Of a DNA stretch of 64,000 bases, positions 1 through 8,198 are shown in pieces. Position 1 is the first letter of the stretch, and every line of letters begins with the position of its first letter. The position numbers and the translations under genes were made by a program. Under the pieces are notes generated by a model, which saw only the letters and a list, made by a program, of their open reading frames with translations, did no database searches and was not told the origin of the DNA. The stretch spans positions 124,001-188,000 of the forward strand of contig NVQB01000001.1 in NCBI GenBank assembly GCA_002319075.1, given 5' to 3'. This DNA comes from Sphingobacteriaceae bacterium (GTDB lineage: Bacteria; Bacteroidota; Bacteroidia; B-17B0; Aurantibacillaceae).

Positions 1-109
1 TCGACACGATACATAATTCATGTCCCTTCCCGAGGAGATGGTCGATTACAACCTTACTGCGTGTTGCGTGTCCCATGCCTTCTCCAGGCACTCCATAAAG
101 TATATTCAT
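1..109 (-). CDS. Glycosyltransferase, N-terminal fragment (cut by window edge)
   Basis: Only the first 36 codons are inside the window; the gene continues beyond base 1. The reading frame opens with an ATG at 107-109 and encodes MNILYGVPGEGMGHATRS, followed by a hydrophobic and charged stretch. The GxGMGHATR motif is the N-terminal nucleotide-sugar transferase loop of MurG/UGT-like GT-B enzymes, especially the MJ1255-like family. It lies on the same strand as the PAP2 gene and 71 bases downstream of it, so the two may be co-transcribed. The family is inferred from this short motif alone and the acceptor is unknown. Confidence 0.66.
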   Translation of the reverse strand, partial: MNILYGVPGEGMGHATRSKVVIDHLLGKGHELCIVS

Positions 110-180
110 ATATCCGTTTAACTGCTTTTAATTAGTCTTTATTGGTACTCTTTTAATAGCCACCAGAATAGATCAGGATC

Positions 181-885
181 TTAATTTTTTCGGGTTAACC
201 AATGCCTTGTCTTACCCATATACAAAAAAAGAAACCCTAAAATAATTCCCAAACCAGCGCCGGCGCAAACATCAAATGCTGAGTGAGCGCCAATAGCAAC
301 ACGCGACACTGCTACCAATACCGCCCACACGAAAGGAATCAAAAACAAAAAACGCAGCTTCGGATAACTGCGGTTCAAATAAATAGCGTATGACAAAATC
401 ATAGCAAATAAAAAAGCATTAAAACTATGTCCGCTTGGAAACGAAAAGCCTGCTTCATCCACCCAGTGATGCTGGATCTGCGGGGCTATCTGACTGAATT
501 CAGCAGGATGGGTTTTGACAAGGGCATCAAAAAAGTCTTTTCTTGCCTGTTTGTCCAACTGGTAAAGGGAATCAATGACGTTGGAGAGTCCTGTTTTATT
601 TAGCATATAAACGTGACTCGGTCTTTGTGATTTTAAAATAGGTTTTGTATAACGCTCATTTATAAATGCCAGCACCGCAAAAAAAACAACAAGGGTTAAA
701 AACGATTTGCAAAAAACAAGAAGTTTATCCCGTTTCCCCTGAGCACTCGAGGCATAAAAAAAGCTGGTAATAACCAATAAAATAAAGAAACCAATTGGTC
801 CCCCCGAACTCGTTATAGCATAAGCTATCTCGCACCAATAACTGTTTGGTGAACAGGCCGTAAACGGGATAGCCGTAAAAAACAC
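181..885 (-). CDS. PAP2-superfamily membrane phosphatase
   Basis: An integral-membrane phosphatase of the type 2 phosphatidic acid phosphatase superfamily, probably acting on a lipid phosphate such as phosphatidate, PGP or undecaprenyl diphosphate. All three signature motifs are present: KPILKSQRP at about residues 81-89, PSGH at 150-153 and SRVAIGAHSAFD at 194-205, the last carrying the catalytic His. Several hydrophobic helices surround them. The start is doubtful. The listed start is a GTG, but the frame stays open for about 22 more codons upstream and encodes another hydrophobic stretch (LAVLLLVFF) without any ATG, so the real protein probably starts further up at a rare codon. The substrate cannot be read from the sequence. 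Confidence 0.88.
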   Translation of the reverse strand: MFFTAIPFTACSPNSYWCEIAYAITSSGGPIGFFILLVITSFFYASSAQGKRDKLLVFCKSFLTLVVFFAVLAFINERYTKPILKSQRPSHVYMLNKTGLSNVIDSLYQLDKQARKDFFDALVKTHPAEFSQIAPQIQHHWVDEAGFSFPSGHSFNAFLFAMILSYAIYLNRSYPKLRFLFLIPFVWAVLVAVSRVAIGAHSAFDVCAGAGLGIILGFLFLYMGKTRHWLTRKN

Positions 886-1062
886 CAGAAGCAGTAAGAC
901 CGCAAGGGAAATAGTGGCAGTATAAAATATGGTTTTGATACTCTTGATTTAGAAATGAAAGATAACAATAAAAGAGATAAATTTCTTAAAAACCAGTATC
1001 TTAGTGCATAGCAAGTATTTAATTTTTACCCAAATTCTCATCTCTATAATTTATACTTAACA

Positions 1063-2127
1063 ATGAAGAAATCACGTTATAAAATCGGTCTGCTGTTTTT
1101 TTTATATACCTTCTCTTTGCACCTTACCGCACAACTTTCATTTTCAGTAAATACTTCTACAGGCACAAATACCATCACTTGTACAAATTCATTAATTACT
1201 CTTTATGTCTCTTCAAATTACAGCGGGCCTCTCACCTATAGCTGGGTAAATACCGTTACAGGTAGTCTTGTTTCAAACTCCAGCTCCTTAGCACTAACAA
1301 ACCCTGGTGTATTCTCTATCACTATAGCCTCTGCAACAAGCGCTAGTAGCCAAACTTACCAGGTAACGTCCAACACTACTGCTCCCACAGTTTCTTTAAC
1401 GTCAAACCTCAACGCTCTTACCTGCATCATAAACACGGTTCAACTGCAGGCTTCAAGTAACATGACCGTAACACATTTTAGCTGGGGCTCGGCATTCCCT
1501 TGTGCTCCCGGGCCCAATTGCGTTGCCGGAACGGCTGGCACTTATACCGTTACTGGAACTAATCCCGCCAATGGCTGCAGAAACACTGCTACTCTCAGTA
1601 TCACGAATAATAAAATTTATCCTGCTATTATTTACAGCGACCCTGTTGGTTTGGCTTGTCCGGATGGTACTCTAAACATAAGTCCGAATCTTCAATCAAC
1701 GGTTAACCTCACCTACTCATGGACCCCACCTTTTAACGTAGTAGCCACCGGGTTAAATAGTAAGACGTTAACAGTAAACAGTCCTGGAAATTACAATGTC
1801 GTAATAACTAACACAAGCAACGGCTGCGCTAGTAGTGGTGCCATACAAGTATATGTGTGCTTAGGAATTCAGGAACGCTCTTTAAAAACAAATTTCGCCG
1901 TTATCTATCCGGTTCCTGTTTCGGATTACCTTTCAATAGTATTACCTGCAGGATATAAAAACCTTGATTACAAAATCATAAATGGGTTGGGAAAGACACT
2001 CCTCTCGGGGTCCGGCAATGATCCCCTCACCCATATTTCAATAGAAACACTCGAAAATGGCCTCTATATGTTAGAACTTAACTGCGACGGTAAAACACAA
2101 CTCGAAAAAATCATAAAACTGCACTAA
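1063..2127 (+). CDS. Secreted protein with Ig-like repeats and T9SS type A sorting domain
   Basis: A 354-residue exported protein. Residues 1-24 form a signal peptide (basic start, hydrophobic core, ending LTAQ). Residues about 25-270 are rich in Ser, Thr and Asn and contain roughly three beta-sandwich repeats (GTYTVTGTNPANGC and NYNVVITNTSNGC recur), each with paired Cys. Residues about 280-354 are a type IX secretion C-terminal sorting domain (IYPVPVSDYLSIV, then LENGLYMLEL and a basic tail). T9SS would carry it to the cell surface or medium. It is divergent from the PAP2 gene and 7 bases upstream of the next gene, so they probably form an operon. Its ligand is unknown. Confidence 0.85.
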   Translation: MKKSRYKIGLLFFLYTFSLHLTAQLSFSVNTSTGTNTITCTNSLITLYVSSNYSGPLTYSWVNTVTGSLVSNSSSLALTNPGVFSITIASATSASSQTYQVTSNTTAPTVSLTSNLNALTCIINTVQLQASSNMTVTHFSWGSAFPCAPGPNCVAGTAGTYTVTGTNPANGCRNTATLSITNNKIYPAIIYSDPVGLACPDGTLNISPNLQSTVNLTYSWTPPFNVVATGLNSKTLTVNSPGNYNVVITNTSNGCASSGAIQVYVCLGIQERSLKTNFAVIYPVPVSDYLSIVLPAGYKNLDYKIINGLGKTLLSGSGNDPLTHISIETLENGLYMLELNCDGKTQLEKIIKLH

Positions 2128-2134
2128 ACAAAAC

Positions 2135-2767
2135 ATGAAACGGCTTCTTACAATCGTTCTCTTTGCTTCAATGAGTTTGATTTTTCACTCTCATGTGAAG
2201 GTGTATGTTAAAGGTGCTAAGTCAGATAAAAGAAAAGTAACCGCAGTTAATGCTCCCATTGCATTACAGAAATTCAGCGAAGCGCTCGCATTTTGCAGAA
2301 AACAAAAACTCGATACTACCATCGCATTTTTTTCGGATATGAGTTTACATTCAGGAAAAAAACGTTTTTACATCGCAGATCTTCAGCAAAAAAAGATTTT
2401 ATGTTCAAGTCTTGTTTGTCATGGTATGGGTAAGTATAGTACTCCTGAACTCCCTGTATTTAGTAATGAGCCAGGGAGTTATTGTAGTTCTCTCGGAAAA
2501 TATAAAACCGGAAAACGCGCCTTCAGCAATTGGGGCATCGGCGTACACTACAAAATGTATGGACTTGAAAAAACAAATTCCAACGCTTTTAAAAGGATAG
2601 TTGTGCTTCATTCTTACGATCCCGTTCCTGAAAATGAGATATTCCCTCAACATTTGCCGATGGGCTGGAGCCAGGGCTGTCCGGTTATTTCAAATGAAAC
2701 GATGAGAGAAGCGGATAAGATTTTACAGAAAAAGAAAAAACCGCTCCTGATCTGGCTTTATAATTGA
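2135..2767 (+). CDS. YkuD_2-type L,D-transpeptidase-like protein
   Basis: A 210-residue exported protein similar to the murein L,D-transpeptidase catalytic domain family common in Bacteroidota (YkuD_2). The N-terminus is a signal peptide. The likely catalytic segment is HSYDP at about 159-163 followed by WSQGCPVIS, with nucleophile candidate Cys182 and His159. The family's N-terminal features, IADLQQKK and CHGMGK, are visible near 80-100. By family it would act on peptidoglycan cross-links in the periplasm. It starts 7 bases after the T9SS gene, so co-expression is likely. The activity of YkuD_2 proteins is less well established than that of classical YkuD enzymes. Confidence 0.8.
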   Translation: MKRLLTIVLFASMSLIFHSHVKVYVKGAKSDKRKVTAVNAPIALQKFSEALAFCRKQKLDTTIAFFSDMSLHSGKKRFYIADLQQKKILCSSLVCHGMGKYSTPELPVFSNEPGSYCSSLGKYKTGKRAFSNWGIGVHYKMYGLEKTNSNAFKRIVVLHSYDPVPENEIFPQHLPMGWSQGCPVISNETMREADKILQKKKKPLLIWLYN

Positions 2768-3187
2768 TCAGGCATTAAAATAATTTAAAACCACTTCCTG
2801 AGTAGCTGGTTTTGCCTTAGACGAAGGGGTAAAACTAAATTCAGGATGTATGTGAATGGCAAGAAAAAGTTGTTCCCGGGAATTTAATTGCTTTAGCGCA
2901 TCCATTTTGCAGGGCAACGTTCCAAAATCCTTTGACAGATCAGCGCATAATTTAATACCCTCTTCCAGATCTTTTATAGGAAACTTGCAGGTCCAGCTTG
3001 ATTTGTTCATGAACTTTTTATCCATAGAAACAAAATAGGAACCTGGATCAGCGGTAACACTCAAACTCCAGAATTCACGTTTATGAACGCTTAAATCACT
3101 TATTGGCAATACCTCCAGTGTTTTTTCACCAGGATACTCCTGTCCTCTTTCAGAGTAAATTTTTTTGATTATGTCGATTGCTTTCAT
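2768..3187 (-). CDS. Hypothetical protein, soluble
   Basis: A 139-residue protein without signal peptide or membrane helix; I recognise no family. It has mixed alpha/beta character, a Trp-containing segment (REFWSLSV) and a polar C-terminus. It converges tail to tail with the L,D-transpeptidase-like gene with no spacer, and no separate terminator is visible. Coding potential is supported by its length, an ATG start and the lack of a competing frame of similar quality. Confidence 0.6.
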   Translation of the reverse strand: MKAIDIIKKIYSERGQEYPGEKTLEVLPISDLSVHKREFWSLSVTADPGSYFVSMDKKFMNKSSWTCKFPIKDLEEGIKLCADLSKDFGTLPCKMDALKQLNSREQLFLAIHIHPEFSFTPSSKAKPATQEVVLNYFNA

Positions 3188-3418
3188 GATAAAAAATTAA
3201 GATGCCTTACAAATAACATTACGAATATCTGCACACTTCGGATCATCAAAACATGCACTTTAACCGCTCGCATCAAAAAAAAATAAAAGCACTCCGCTCA
3301 AAAAGCATGCTAGTACTGGGATTGGGCAATTCATTTCCCAAACTGTTAAATCTAAACTTAATAAAATCCAGGCTCAGAATCCTCTCGTATACTTCTAAAA
3401 CAACATAACTCTATACTT

Positions 3419-4135
3419 ATGAAAACAAATGAAAATGAATTATTAGACTTTATGAAAAAACCTATCGGGAGAGGTGGTTTTTTAAAATACACAGGCGCAG
3501 TTCTGGCAACTACAGGACTTGTAATGGCAGGTTGTAAAAAAGATAAAAAAACAGAAGAAGAAGCGCCACCAGCTACAGAAGATAAAGGCGTTAACCTTGG
3601 AAGCGGAGATATTGGAGTTTTAAATTATGCTTATGCACTTGAGCAGTTAGAAGCTGCTTTTTATACGAAAGTGATGGACTCCCCTTTTTCAGGCATGACT
3701 GCTGAAGAAACACAAATTCTTTCCGACTTAAAATTACATGAAATAGCTCACCGCGAATTTTTGAAAGCAGCGTTAGGAGCAAGCGCTATTCAAGCCTTAG
3801 AGGTTAATTTCGCATCTATTGATTTCACTAACCGTTCAAGTGTATTAAATACAGCTAAGGCATTTGAAGACTTAGGAGTAGCGGCTTACAACGGCGCTGG
3901 AAAATTAATTGTAGATCCTAATTATTTGCTCATTGCAGGTAAAATTGTTTCTGTAGAAGCAAGACACGCGTCAGCCATCCGCGATCTGCTAAACCCAAAA
4001 TCGTCCGACTTTGCAGGCGACGATGTAATCGACATCAATGGTCTTGACGGCGCTAAAACTCCATCGCAGGTATTGGCGATTGCCGGATCTTATATCAAAA
4101 CCAAAATTGACGCAAGTAATCTTCCAACAAGCTAA
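3419..4135 (+). CDS. Ferritin-like lipoprotein (Ferritin_2 family)
   Basis: A 238-residue exported ferritin-like protein. The N-terminal segment GRGGFLKYTGAVLATTGLVMAGC resembles a Tat signal followed by a lipobox, with lipid-anchor candidate Cys39, but the usual Arg pair has become GRGG, so only one Arg remains. After a charged linker (about 40-58) comes an all-helical domain with LNYAYALEQLEAAFY, LKLHEIAHREFLK and VEARHASAI, the Glu/His pattern of ferritin-like four-helix bundles. The paralogue follows 24 bases later and tatA after that. Whether it binds di-iron or acts as a desiccation-related protein cannot be decided from sequence. Confidence 0.83.
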   Translation: MKTNENELLDFMKKPIGRGGFLKYTGAVLATTGLVMAGCKKDKKTEEEAPPATEDKGVNLGSGDIGVLNYAYALEQLEAAFYTKVMDSPFSGMTAEETQILSDLKLHEIAHREFLKAALGASAIQALEVNFASIDFTNRSSVLNTAKAFEDLGVAAYNGAGKLIVDPNYLLIAGKIVSVEARHASAIRDLLNPKSSDFAGDDVIDINGLDGAKTPSQVLAIAGSYIKTKIDASNLPTS

Positions 4136-4159
4136 TTATTTATTTTAAAAACATATTTT

Positions 4160-4990
4160 ATGAAACTATTAAACATATTAGAAAAATTAGGCGATACAAA
4201 TTTCGATTTAACAGAAACAAAATCGCAATCCCGTCGTGAATCTCTTTTCACTATAGGAAAATCAGGAAAATCTATTTTACAGGCAGCCCTTCCGCTGGGT
4301 ATTATTGCAGCACTTCCAACCGACGCAAAAGCAGGTGGCGGTGGAAGATCTACTGCATCGATAGTAGATGTGTTAAATTTTGCCTTAACACTTGAATATT
4401 TAGAGTCAAGCTTTTACAATCAGGGAAATGCAGCACTCGCTTTAATTCCGGCATCTGATAAAGCTATCTTTACACAGATTGGAAAACACGAAAATCAACA
4501 CGTAACGTTTTTAAAATCTACCATCACTTCTTTAGGAGGTACACCGGTAAATTCTCCAAACTTTGATTTCACGGCAAATGGTGCATTTAACCCGTTTTTT
4601 GTTTATGGCGATTTTCTAGCTTTGGCTCAGGCGTTCGAAGACACTGGAGTGCGCGCTTATAAAGGACAAGCCGGAAATCTCATCACAAATGACACGGTAC
4701 TTCAGGCAGCACTTCAAATTCAGGCTGTAGAAGCTCGTCACGCAAGTGAAGTAAGAAGACTTAGAGCTAAGAATGGTGATACCAGCACTAAAGGATGGAT
4801 TACCGGTAACAGCCGCGGAACACTACCTTCAGCAACTCAGGCCGTTTATAACGGAGAAGACAACACAACGCAAGGTACATTAAACTTAAGTAGTGTAACA
4901 ACTGTTGGCACAAATGCTATTACCGAAGCCTTCGACGAACCACTAACAGATACAGAGGTTTTAGCTATTGCAAATTTATTTATTGTATAA
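4160..4990 (+). CDS. Tat-exported ferritin-like protein (Ferritin_2 family)
   Basis: A 276-residue paralogue of the preceding gene. The N-terminus carries an intact twin-arginine motif, SRRESLF with Arg25-Arg26, then a hydrophobic stretch ending AKA-GG near residue 58, a good signal peptidase I site. There is no lipobox, so it should be soluble in the periplasm. The helical bundle shows LNFALTLEYLESSFYNQG, GKHENQHVTFLK and VEARHASEV, repeating the Glu and ExxH-type positions of the first copy. Export in folded form would fit a protein that loads its metal in the cytoplasm. It is the middle gene of a three-gene set ending in tatA. Confidence 0.86.
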   Translation: MKLLNILEKLGDTNFDLTETKSQSRRESLFTIGKSGKSILQAALPLGIIAALPTDAKAGGGGRSTASIVDVLNFALTLEYLESSFYNQGNAALALIPASDKAIFTQIGKHENQHVTFLKSTITSLGGTPVNSPNFDFTANGAFNPFFVYGDFLALAQAFEDTGVRAYKGQAGNLITNDTVLQAALQIQAVEARHASEVRRLRAKNGDTSTKGWITGNSRGTLPSATQAVYNGEDNTTQGTLNLSSVTTVGTNAITEAFDEPLTDTEVLAIANLFIV

Positions 4991-4999
4991 TCTACTGTC

Positions 5000-5182
5000 A
5001 TGATACATCAATTTTTACTGGCATTTATGGGAGCACAGGAAATCATTATCGTTTTAATTATCGTTCTGTTATTATTCGGAGGTAAAAAAATTCCTGAATT
5101 AATGAAAGGACTTGGGAAAGGAGTTAAAGATTTCAAAGAAGCTTCTCAGGTGTCTGATGACAAAGACAAACAAGGAATCTAA
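5000..5182 (+). CDS. tatA: Sec-independent protein translocase subunit TatA/E
   Basis: A 60-residue TatA/E-type protein: a short N-terminal transmembrane helix (about 13-27), the FGGKKIPE hinge with conserved Phe-Gly, an amphipathic helix (about 33-47, [15 protein letters not shown]) and a charged tail. TatA forms the pore-like assembly that moves folded twin-arginine proteins across the inner membrane with TatC, which is not in this window. It starts 9 bases after the Tat-exported ferritin-like gene, so this operon appears to bring its own TatA. A strong terminator follows. Confidence 0.93.
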   Translation: MIHQFLLAFMGAQEIIIVLIIVLLLFGGKKIPELMKGLGKGVKDFKEASQVSDDKDKQGI

Positions 5183-5200
5183 CAGCAGGCTTATAACTAA

Positions 5201-5230
5201 AAAGCAGGAATTTTATTCCTGCTTTTTTTT
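5201..5230 (+). terminator. Rho-independent terminator after tatA
   Basis: A perfect 10-bp stem (AAAGCAGGAA at 5201-5210 with TTCCTGCTTT at 5216-5225), a 5-base loop and a T run on the plus strand. It closes the ferritin-like/tatA operon. Confidence 0.88.
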
Positions 5231-5284
5231 TAATATACCTATCTGAAAATTCAAGTATAATTCGTGTGCCGGTAATTTAATGGT

Positions 5285-6220
5285 TTAACAAAAAGAAAGT
5301 TCTTCCTTTAACATAGCATTTTGAGGAGCCAGCAAAATATCTCTAAGAAATTTAAGGGCAATTCTGCTTCTTGATTTCACTGTGCCCAGTGGAAGTTGTT
5401 TCATTGTCGCTACTTCTGTTTGAGTAAAACCTTGTATAAAAAGAAGTTCAATAATCTCCCGTTGATCCAGTGGTAAACGCAATATGAGCTCTTTCACCTG
5501 TTTATTTTCAAAATCTGAAACGGTTTCTTCATAAGCAGGCTCTGGCGCACAGTCATAATTCTGAGTTAACTGATGGTATCTGAAATATTTTGAGCGCAGG
5601 TAATCCTTGCAGTGGTTTCGCGCAATATTTATAAGCCAGGTATACAATTCTCCTTTTGTTGCATCGTATTTTGACATGTTGTGCCATGCCTTTAAAAATA
5701 TTTCCTGGCAAAGATCTTTTGAAAGCGTGTTATTATACGTCCATTTATAGATCTCTGCCGTTATGGCTTTTTTGTACTTTGAATAAAACATTTTGAAAAA
5801 AAGAGGATCACTGTAATCGTAAAATCCATTCTCAGAATGACCTCCGATATCGCTAGTGGTGCCGATAATTTTTTCAGGAATTCCGTTCTTAGAACGGATA
5901 ATTTTTGCCTGCGTCTCCACAAAACCGAGGCTCCCGTTCTTTTTAATAATACGACGTTTAAAAGCGTATCCGTCACTTTTACGCAATGCTTCGTTAATGG
6001 TAGCAGTAATACGCTCAATGTCGGATGGATGAGTAGTATTGATAATAAAATACTCATCGTTGAGTATAAGTTCGTTTGGTTCGTAGCCGTACAAGCTAAA
6101 TTGCTCAGGAGACCACGATAAATTATTTTGTTTAAGATCGAGTTCCCAGTTTCCTTTTTTTTGCTCAGCACCAAACAAATTTTGTTTACCGGCTGAGCTT
6201 GTATGTGAGAGCATGCCCAT
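5285..6220 (-). CDS. PAS domain fused to an ECF-type sigma-70 factor
   Basis: A 311-residue two-part regulator. Residues about 24-126 form a PAS_3-type sensor domain (GNWELDL, WSPEQFSLYGY, HPSDIERI, FVETQAKIIRSKNG, IIGTTSDI). Residues about 136-210 are sigma-70 region 2 (DLCQEIFLKAWHN, FTWLINIARN-like segment) and 248-299 are region 4 with its helix-turn-helix (LPLDQREIIELLFIQGFTQ, LPLGTVKSRSRIAL). The expected role is to direct RNA polymerase in response to a signal bound by the PAS domain. No anti-sigma gene lies next to it, which fits control from within the protein. It converges with the tatA operon. The fusion lies in one uninterrupted frame. Confidence 0.87.
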   Translation of the reverse strand: MGMLSHTSSAGKQNLFGAEQKKGNWELDLKQNNLSWSPEQFSLYGYEPNELILNDEYFIINTTHPSDIERITATINEALRKSDGYAFKRRIIKKNGSLGFVETQAKIIRSKNGIPEKIIGTTSDIGGHSENGFYDYSDPLFFKMFYSKYKKAITAEIYKWTYNNTLSKDLCQEIFLKAWHNMSKYDATKGELYTWLINIARNHCKDYLRSKYFRYHQLTQNYDCAPEPAYEETVSDFENKQVKELILRLPLDQREIIELLFIQGFTQTEVATMKQLPLGTVKSRSRIALKFLRDILLAPQNAMLKEELSFC

Positions 6221-6377
6221 AGTCTTGTGGAATTTATACTATTCAGTTCAATTCTAATACCAGATGTTAAAAATTGAAAAAAGGCGTTAAATCAAGGAAT
6301 ACCAGTAGGAATAGAAAAGTCCGGAGGATATTATTTCCCAAACTGGGTACTTTCAGAAATACGTAGAAGAAAAAAGC

Positions 6378-7805
6378 TTATACCTGTTCAAACAAGGCAG
6401 TCATGTTTAGATCGCTTTGAACGTTTCCGGAATATAAATTAGGCTGTAACCCAAAGGTAGTTACCATGGTTAGAAAAACAGATTTGCGTGTACCTGTTTC
6501 ATTTTTAAAAGTTCCGGCTTTATGGCGCAATTCCCGGTCGTATTTTTTATCTATCACAAACCGATTAATAGAAAACTTCATTTCACACAAATTAATGACA
6601 TTATCCCGCCTGTCAATTATAAGATCTACCTGAGCGCCATCTTTTGTTTTTATGCTTCGCCAGGCCGATATTTCTGTTTCAACACCTCCTATTCCAAGAG
6701 CTTTTTTTAACTGCGCTGTATGATTAAGACATACCTGCTCGAACGCATAACCACTCCAAGCTCTGTGCAGAGGATTATCTATCATTTTTAGCCAATAATC
6801 ACGATCCTTTGATTTGTGATCTTTTATAAAACGGATATGAAACAAAGAAAATAAATCGGTTAACTGATACAAGCTATTGCGCGATGTTTTTCCGAAAGGA
6901 ATATATTTTCTAATAAATCCACTTTCTTCCAGTTCGTTTAACAACCTTGTGAATCCACCTCCATTGGCCAACTTACTTGCTTTACTTATTTCTTCGCGGC
7001 TTAGCCCCCTGCTCTTTCTTGCCAGCGCTGTAACAATTGCTTCATGCCGCTCGGCTTTGGCAAATAATGATTTAAATAAATTATCAAACTCACCGGTTAA
7101 CAGCCCGTTTGATCCAAAACAAAGGGAGTTGATTGTTTGCGCCGCGCTCTGTCCTTTTTTTATCGCATCCCAGTAAAATGGATTGCCACCAAGCACCATA
7201 TAGAGCTGAATAAGCTGGTAGCGGTCTAAGTGATTTTTTCTTTTTCTCAGTAACTCCTCGCATTCTTCCAATGAAAAAGGTGCAATCCTTAATTTTTGCG
7301 TAACACGGTTATGCAATCCACCTTTGTTATTTATCAGCGTGTTTATCATCCACGAAGCTGCAGATCCACACACTATAAGCAGAATATCTTTACGGGCAGA
7401 GGCCCAACTATTCCAAAAATGCTCTAGTGCGGGAATAAAGCCAGAATGAGGAGTATCGAACCAGGGCAACTCATCAATGAAAATTATTTTTTTCTTATGT
7501 TTTGATTTCTCGATAACACTTCTTAAACCACGAAAGGCATCCATCCAGTTAAGCGCTTTTTTTTGCCTGACTTTCGGATATTGCTCCTGCATCGCTTCCT
7601 GAAAATTGGCCAGTTGTAACTCAAGACCCGCCTGCCCCAGACCAGTCAGACGAAACGTAAATTTCCCTTCAAATAAATTCCGTATCAGAAATGTTTTTCC
7701 TACTCTCCGTCTGCCGTATAGAGCTACGAATTCAGATTTTGAAGAGTAAAACTTTTCATTAAGAATAGCAATCTCTTCTTTTCGACCTATCAGGTTAGTA
7801 TTCAT
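6378..7805 (-). CDS. AAA ATPase (ATPase_2/DUF234 type) with nuclease-like C-terminus
   Basis: A 475-residue STAND/AAA-like ATPase. Walker A is GRRRVGKT at 31-38 and Walker B is IIFIDELPW near 117-126, followed by a winged-helix region. The C-terminus resembles DUF234, a PD-(D/E)XK-like fold: Asp394 in QVDLIID and Glu408-Met-Lys410 in LCEMKF match the D...ExK metal-binding pattern. I chose the ATG at 7803-7805 (protein MNTNLIGRKEE); an upstream TTG would add 13 residues encoded by repeat DNA. This ATG lies inside one arm of a repeated inverted element (7803-7924). Its role is unknown; relatives occur in many copies in Bacteroidota and archaea and may be selfish or defence-related. Confidence 0.85.
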   Translation of the reverse strand: MNTNLIGRKEEIAILNEKFYSSKSEFVALYGRRRVGKTFLIRNLFEGKFTFRLTGLGQAGLELQLANFQEAMQEQYPKVRQKKALNWMDAFRGLRSVIEKSKHKKKIIFIDELPWFDTPHSGFIPALEHFWNSWASARKDILLIVCGSAASWMINTLINNKGGLHNRVTQKLRIAPFSLEECEELLRKRKNHLDRYQLIQLYMVLGGNPFYWDAIKKGQSAAQTINSLCFGSNGLLTGEFDNLFKSLFAKAERHEAIVTALARKSRGLSREEISKASKLANGGGFTRLLNELEESGFIRKYIPFGKTSRNSLYQLTDLFSLFHIRFIKDHKSKDRDYWLKMIDNPLHRAWSGYAFEQVCLNHTAQLKKALGIGGVETEISAWRSIKTKDGAQVDLIIDRRDNVINLCEMKFSINRFVIDKKYDRELRHKAGTFKNETGTRKSVFLTMVTTFGLQPNLYSGNVQSDLNMTALFEQV

Positions 7806-7924
7806 TTTGGCTATAACTATACAAATATACTTATTTATAGCCAAAATGATCGCAAAATGATTTGTTTGACCAAAAATTCATTTTGGCTATAACTCCTAAA
7901 AAAAACATAGTTATAGCCAAAATG
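7803..7924. repeat. Four copies of a 14-16-base inverted repeat at the ATPase promoter/start
   Basis: The word CATTTTGGCTATAACT occurs forward at 7803-7818 and 7879-7894. Its reverse complement occurs at 7909-7924 in full (AGTTATAGCCAAAATG) and at 7835-7848 for 14 bases. The arms form two nested palindromic pairs about 75 bases apart. The first copy includes the ATPase start codon. The arrangement suggests operator sites or RNA hairpins at the 5' end of the ATPase mRNA, possibly for autoregulation; this is inference. Confidence 0.85.
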
Positions 7925-8198
7925 AAAATAGCTCTATATGTATGTTAAACCACTATCTGAACATACAAATCCGTTAAAGCTTCGTTACTAGTGAGCCGTT
8001 TAACGTTAAACAACTAAAAAACAAACCCACTGTTAACGATGCATGAACACCATAAGTAAGACGTGCGTGTTGAATTACGAGCGCACCAGAAGAGAAATTA
8101 TATCCAGGCCGGTTTTTTTTAACAACTTTGACCAACAAAATACCTTCACAGAGTTAATTTATTGTTTAATTTGTCTTTTATTTATTACTATTTTTTTA
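7925..8198. other. Spacer between the ATPase repeats and the hybrid kinase
   Basis: Contains no gene I can support. An in-frame ATG at 8043 would extend the kinase by 52 residues, but that segment is poorly conserved-looking and T-rich. No terminator or clear -33/-7 promoter pair is evident. Confidence 0.4.

Noticed and set aside
8043-8198. Upstream ATG extending the hybrid kinase by 52 residues with a hydrophobic segment
   Set aside because: The family usually starts just before the RLDELHRLDLLDT segment and the extra part is T-rich and unlike a GAF leader; kept only as an alternative start.
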